From contig NZ_JBJGXI010000014.1 in assembly GCF_045635475.1 (NCBI RefSeq), positions 1-64,000 of the forward strand: DNA of 64,000 nucleotides. Reading direction: 5' to 3'. Positions 63,283 to 64,000 of the stretch are shown piece after piece. Made by a program: the position numbers and the translations under genes. Origin of the DNA: JBJGXI01 sp045635475 (GTDB lineage Bacteria > Bacillota > Bacilli > Bacillales > Amphibacillaceae). Within the stretch, counting starts at the first letter, position 1. The number at the start of each line of letters is the position of its first letter. The notes beneath the pieces were generated by a model. It was not told the origin of the DNA and did not search any database. It was given only the letters and a program-made list of their open reading frames with translations.

Positions 63283-63750
63283 ATGTCGGAAACAATGGCG
63301 GTAACAAATTTTTGGAATGAATTTCAGTTGAAATACCATCCAACTACAGCCAATTATAGTATAAGAGCCTTTGTTGATTTTTCTTCTAAGCTTGCGACAG
63401 AATTAGCAGAACTAGCGGTTGCAGGAACCAAAACTGCAACCGCTAATAGCTATGATTTTTATCAATTTCATCAAAAGCCTTTACCTGTCGTAGGTAACTA
63501 TGACATTGTGTTGGATGGCAAAGGCAACCCAAGAGGTATTATTGAAATTACTGCAGTTGACATTATTCCCTTTGGTGAAGTGACAGAGGAATTTGCTTAC
63601 TTAGAAGGGGAAGGTGATAGAACCCTTAGATTCTGGCGCGAATTACACGAATCTTTTTTTAAATCACAAATGAAAGAGATTGGAAAAGGTTTTGATTATG
63701 ATTTACCTGTTATATGTGAACAGTTTAGATTGGTATATAGTCGAGGTTAA
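63283..63750 (+). CDS. ASCH-domain protein
   Basis: A 155-residue cytoplasmic protein. The core is an ASCH domain (GTKTATANSYDFYQF, GNYDIVLDGKGNPRGIIEITAVDIIPFGEVTEEFA, EGEGDRTLRFWRE), a PUA-related fold thought to bind RNA or nucleotides. ATG 63283 follows AGAGGGGATAG. It lies 120 bp after the ligase and probably does not belong to that pathway. Function in this family is mostly unknown. Confidence 0.85.
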   Translation: MSETMAVTNFWNEFQLKYHPTTANYSIRAFVDFSSKLATELAELAVAGTKTATANSYDFYQFHQKPLPVVGNYDIVLDGKGNPRGIIEITAVDIIPFGEVTEEFAYLEGEGDRTLRFWRELHESFFKSQMKEIGKGFDYDLPVICEQFRLVYSRG

Positions 63751-64000
63751 AGTATTGGTATCTGTCACTTTCTGGATTTTGGCACATTATATCTTAATAA
63801 ATCTGTTTAGGATATGCTTCAAGAGTTGAGGTTTTGCACTTTTTTTACCCGTTTATGTTTGGTAAGTTCAAGACATGATAAAGTCTAATTTCCTTCATGT
63901 TGTTCACACGTAAGGTGTGCTTATGAAAGGATTATCTATATTTGATGATTTTAAAAGTGTTCACTGTGACTTATAACGAATCACTGCACGATACGTGACT
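63751..64000. other. Right-edge sequence without a recognisable gene
   Basis: No frame longer than about 20 codons with a ribosome site is visible. A short CACAC/TGTG hairpin lies near 63905-63920. The region runs off the window. Confidence 0.4.

Overview
The window comes from the chromosome of a low-GC Gram-positive bacterium, most likely a Bacillaceae member. The pointers are AT-rich DNA, strong AGGAGG-type ribosome binding sites with many TTG and GTG starts, LPXTA cell-wall anchors, catabolite-response-like sites, a ComK domain, and three CUT1 sugar transporters that lack their own ATPase, as in Bacillus species that share MsmX. I cannot name the species. The window is mostly accessory catabolism: four nutrient-uptake-plus-breakdown clusters separated by remnants of mobile DNA.

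1-5.1 kb holds a frameshifted holin-like toxin remnant, a LytS-type sensor kinase with an unusual LuxR-type partner regulator, and a large surface protein with both a lipobox and an LPKTA sorting motif. 5.2-15.9 kb is a LacI-controlled cluster: an AtuA-family protein, a DUF4387 protein, a ribokinase-like kinase, a CUT1 sugar importer, two ADP-ribosylglycohydrolase-fold proteins and the LacI regulator. Its promoter carries three near-identical operators 65-66 bp apart, and a fourth variant lies before the binding-protein gene. No catabolic pathway that I know has this gene set. 16.0-18.8 kb is a wall-anchored protein with two tandem esterase domains.

18.9-22.6 kb is a mobile-element scar: a DnaD-like replication protein, a protein fusing an XRE helix-turn-helix to a ComK domain, a 12-bp GT-rich repeat array, and a decayed IS21 istB. 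22.7-36.1 kb is an esterase-rich import operon (binding protein, two permeases, MFS transporter, six alpha/beta hydrolases without signal peptides, and a GH13_18 sucrose-phosphorylase-like enzyme). It is followed by its likely YesM/YesN-type two-component system (36.3-39.9 kb). I infer import of an acylated sucrose-type sugar, cytoplasmic deacylation, then phosphorolysis. The first esterase has Ala in place of the catalytic Ser.

40.2-46.9 kb (minus strand) is a fructan or difructose-anhydride cluster: GH32, ROK fructokinase, GH172 (DUF2961) and a CUT1 importer, divergent from a second YesM/YesN pair (47.1-50.5 kb). 50.5-51.6 kb is non-coding, with a dispersed CCGCAAT-core repeat and hairpins. 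51.6-53.4 kb is an adenine deaminase broken by one in-frame TAA. 53.6-63.2 kb is an apparent operon of a NitT/TauT-type importer with two permeases, three crotonase-family enzymes, a 3-hydroxyisobutyryl-CoA-hydrolase-like protein and an ADP-forming acyl-CoA ligase, so probably uptake and CoA-dependent breakdown of a small organic acid. An ASCH-domain gene closes the window. I saw no rRNA, tRNA or CRISPR array.
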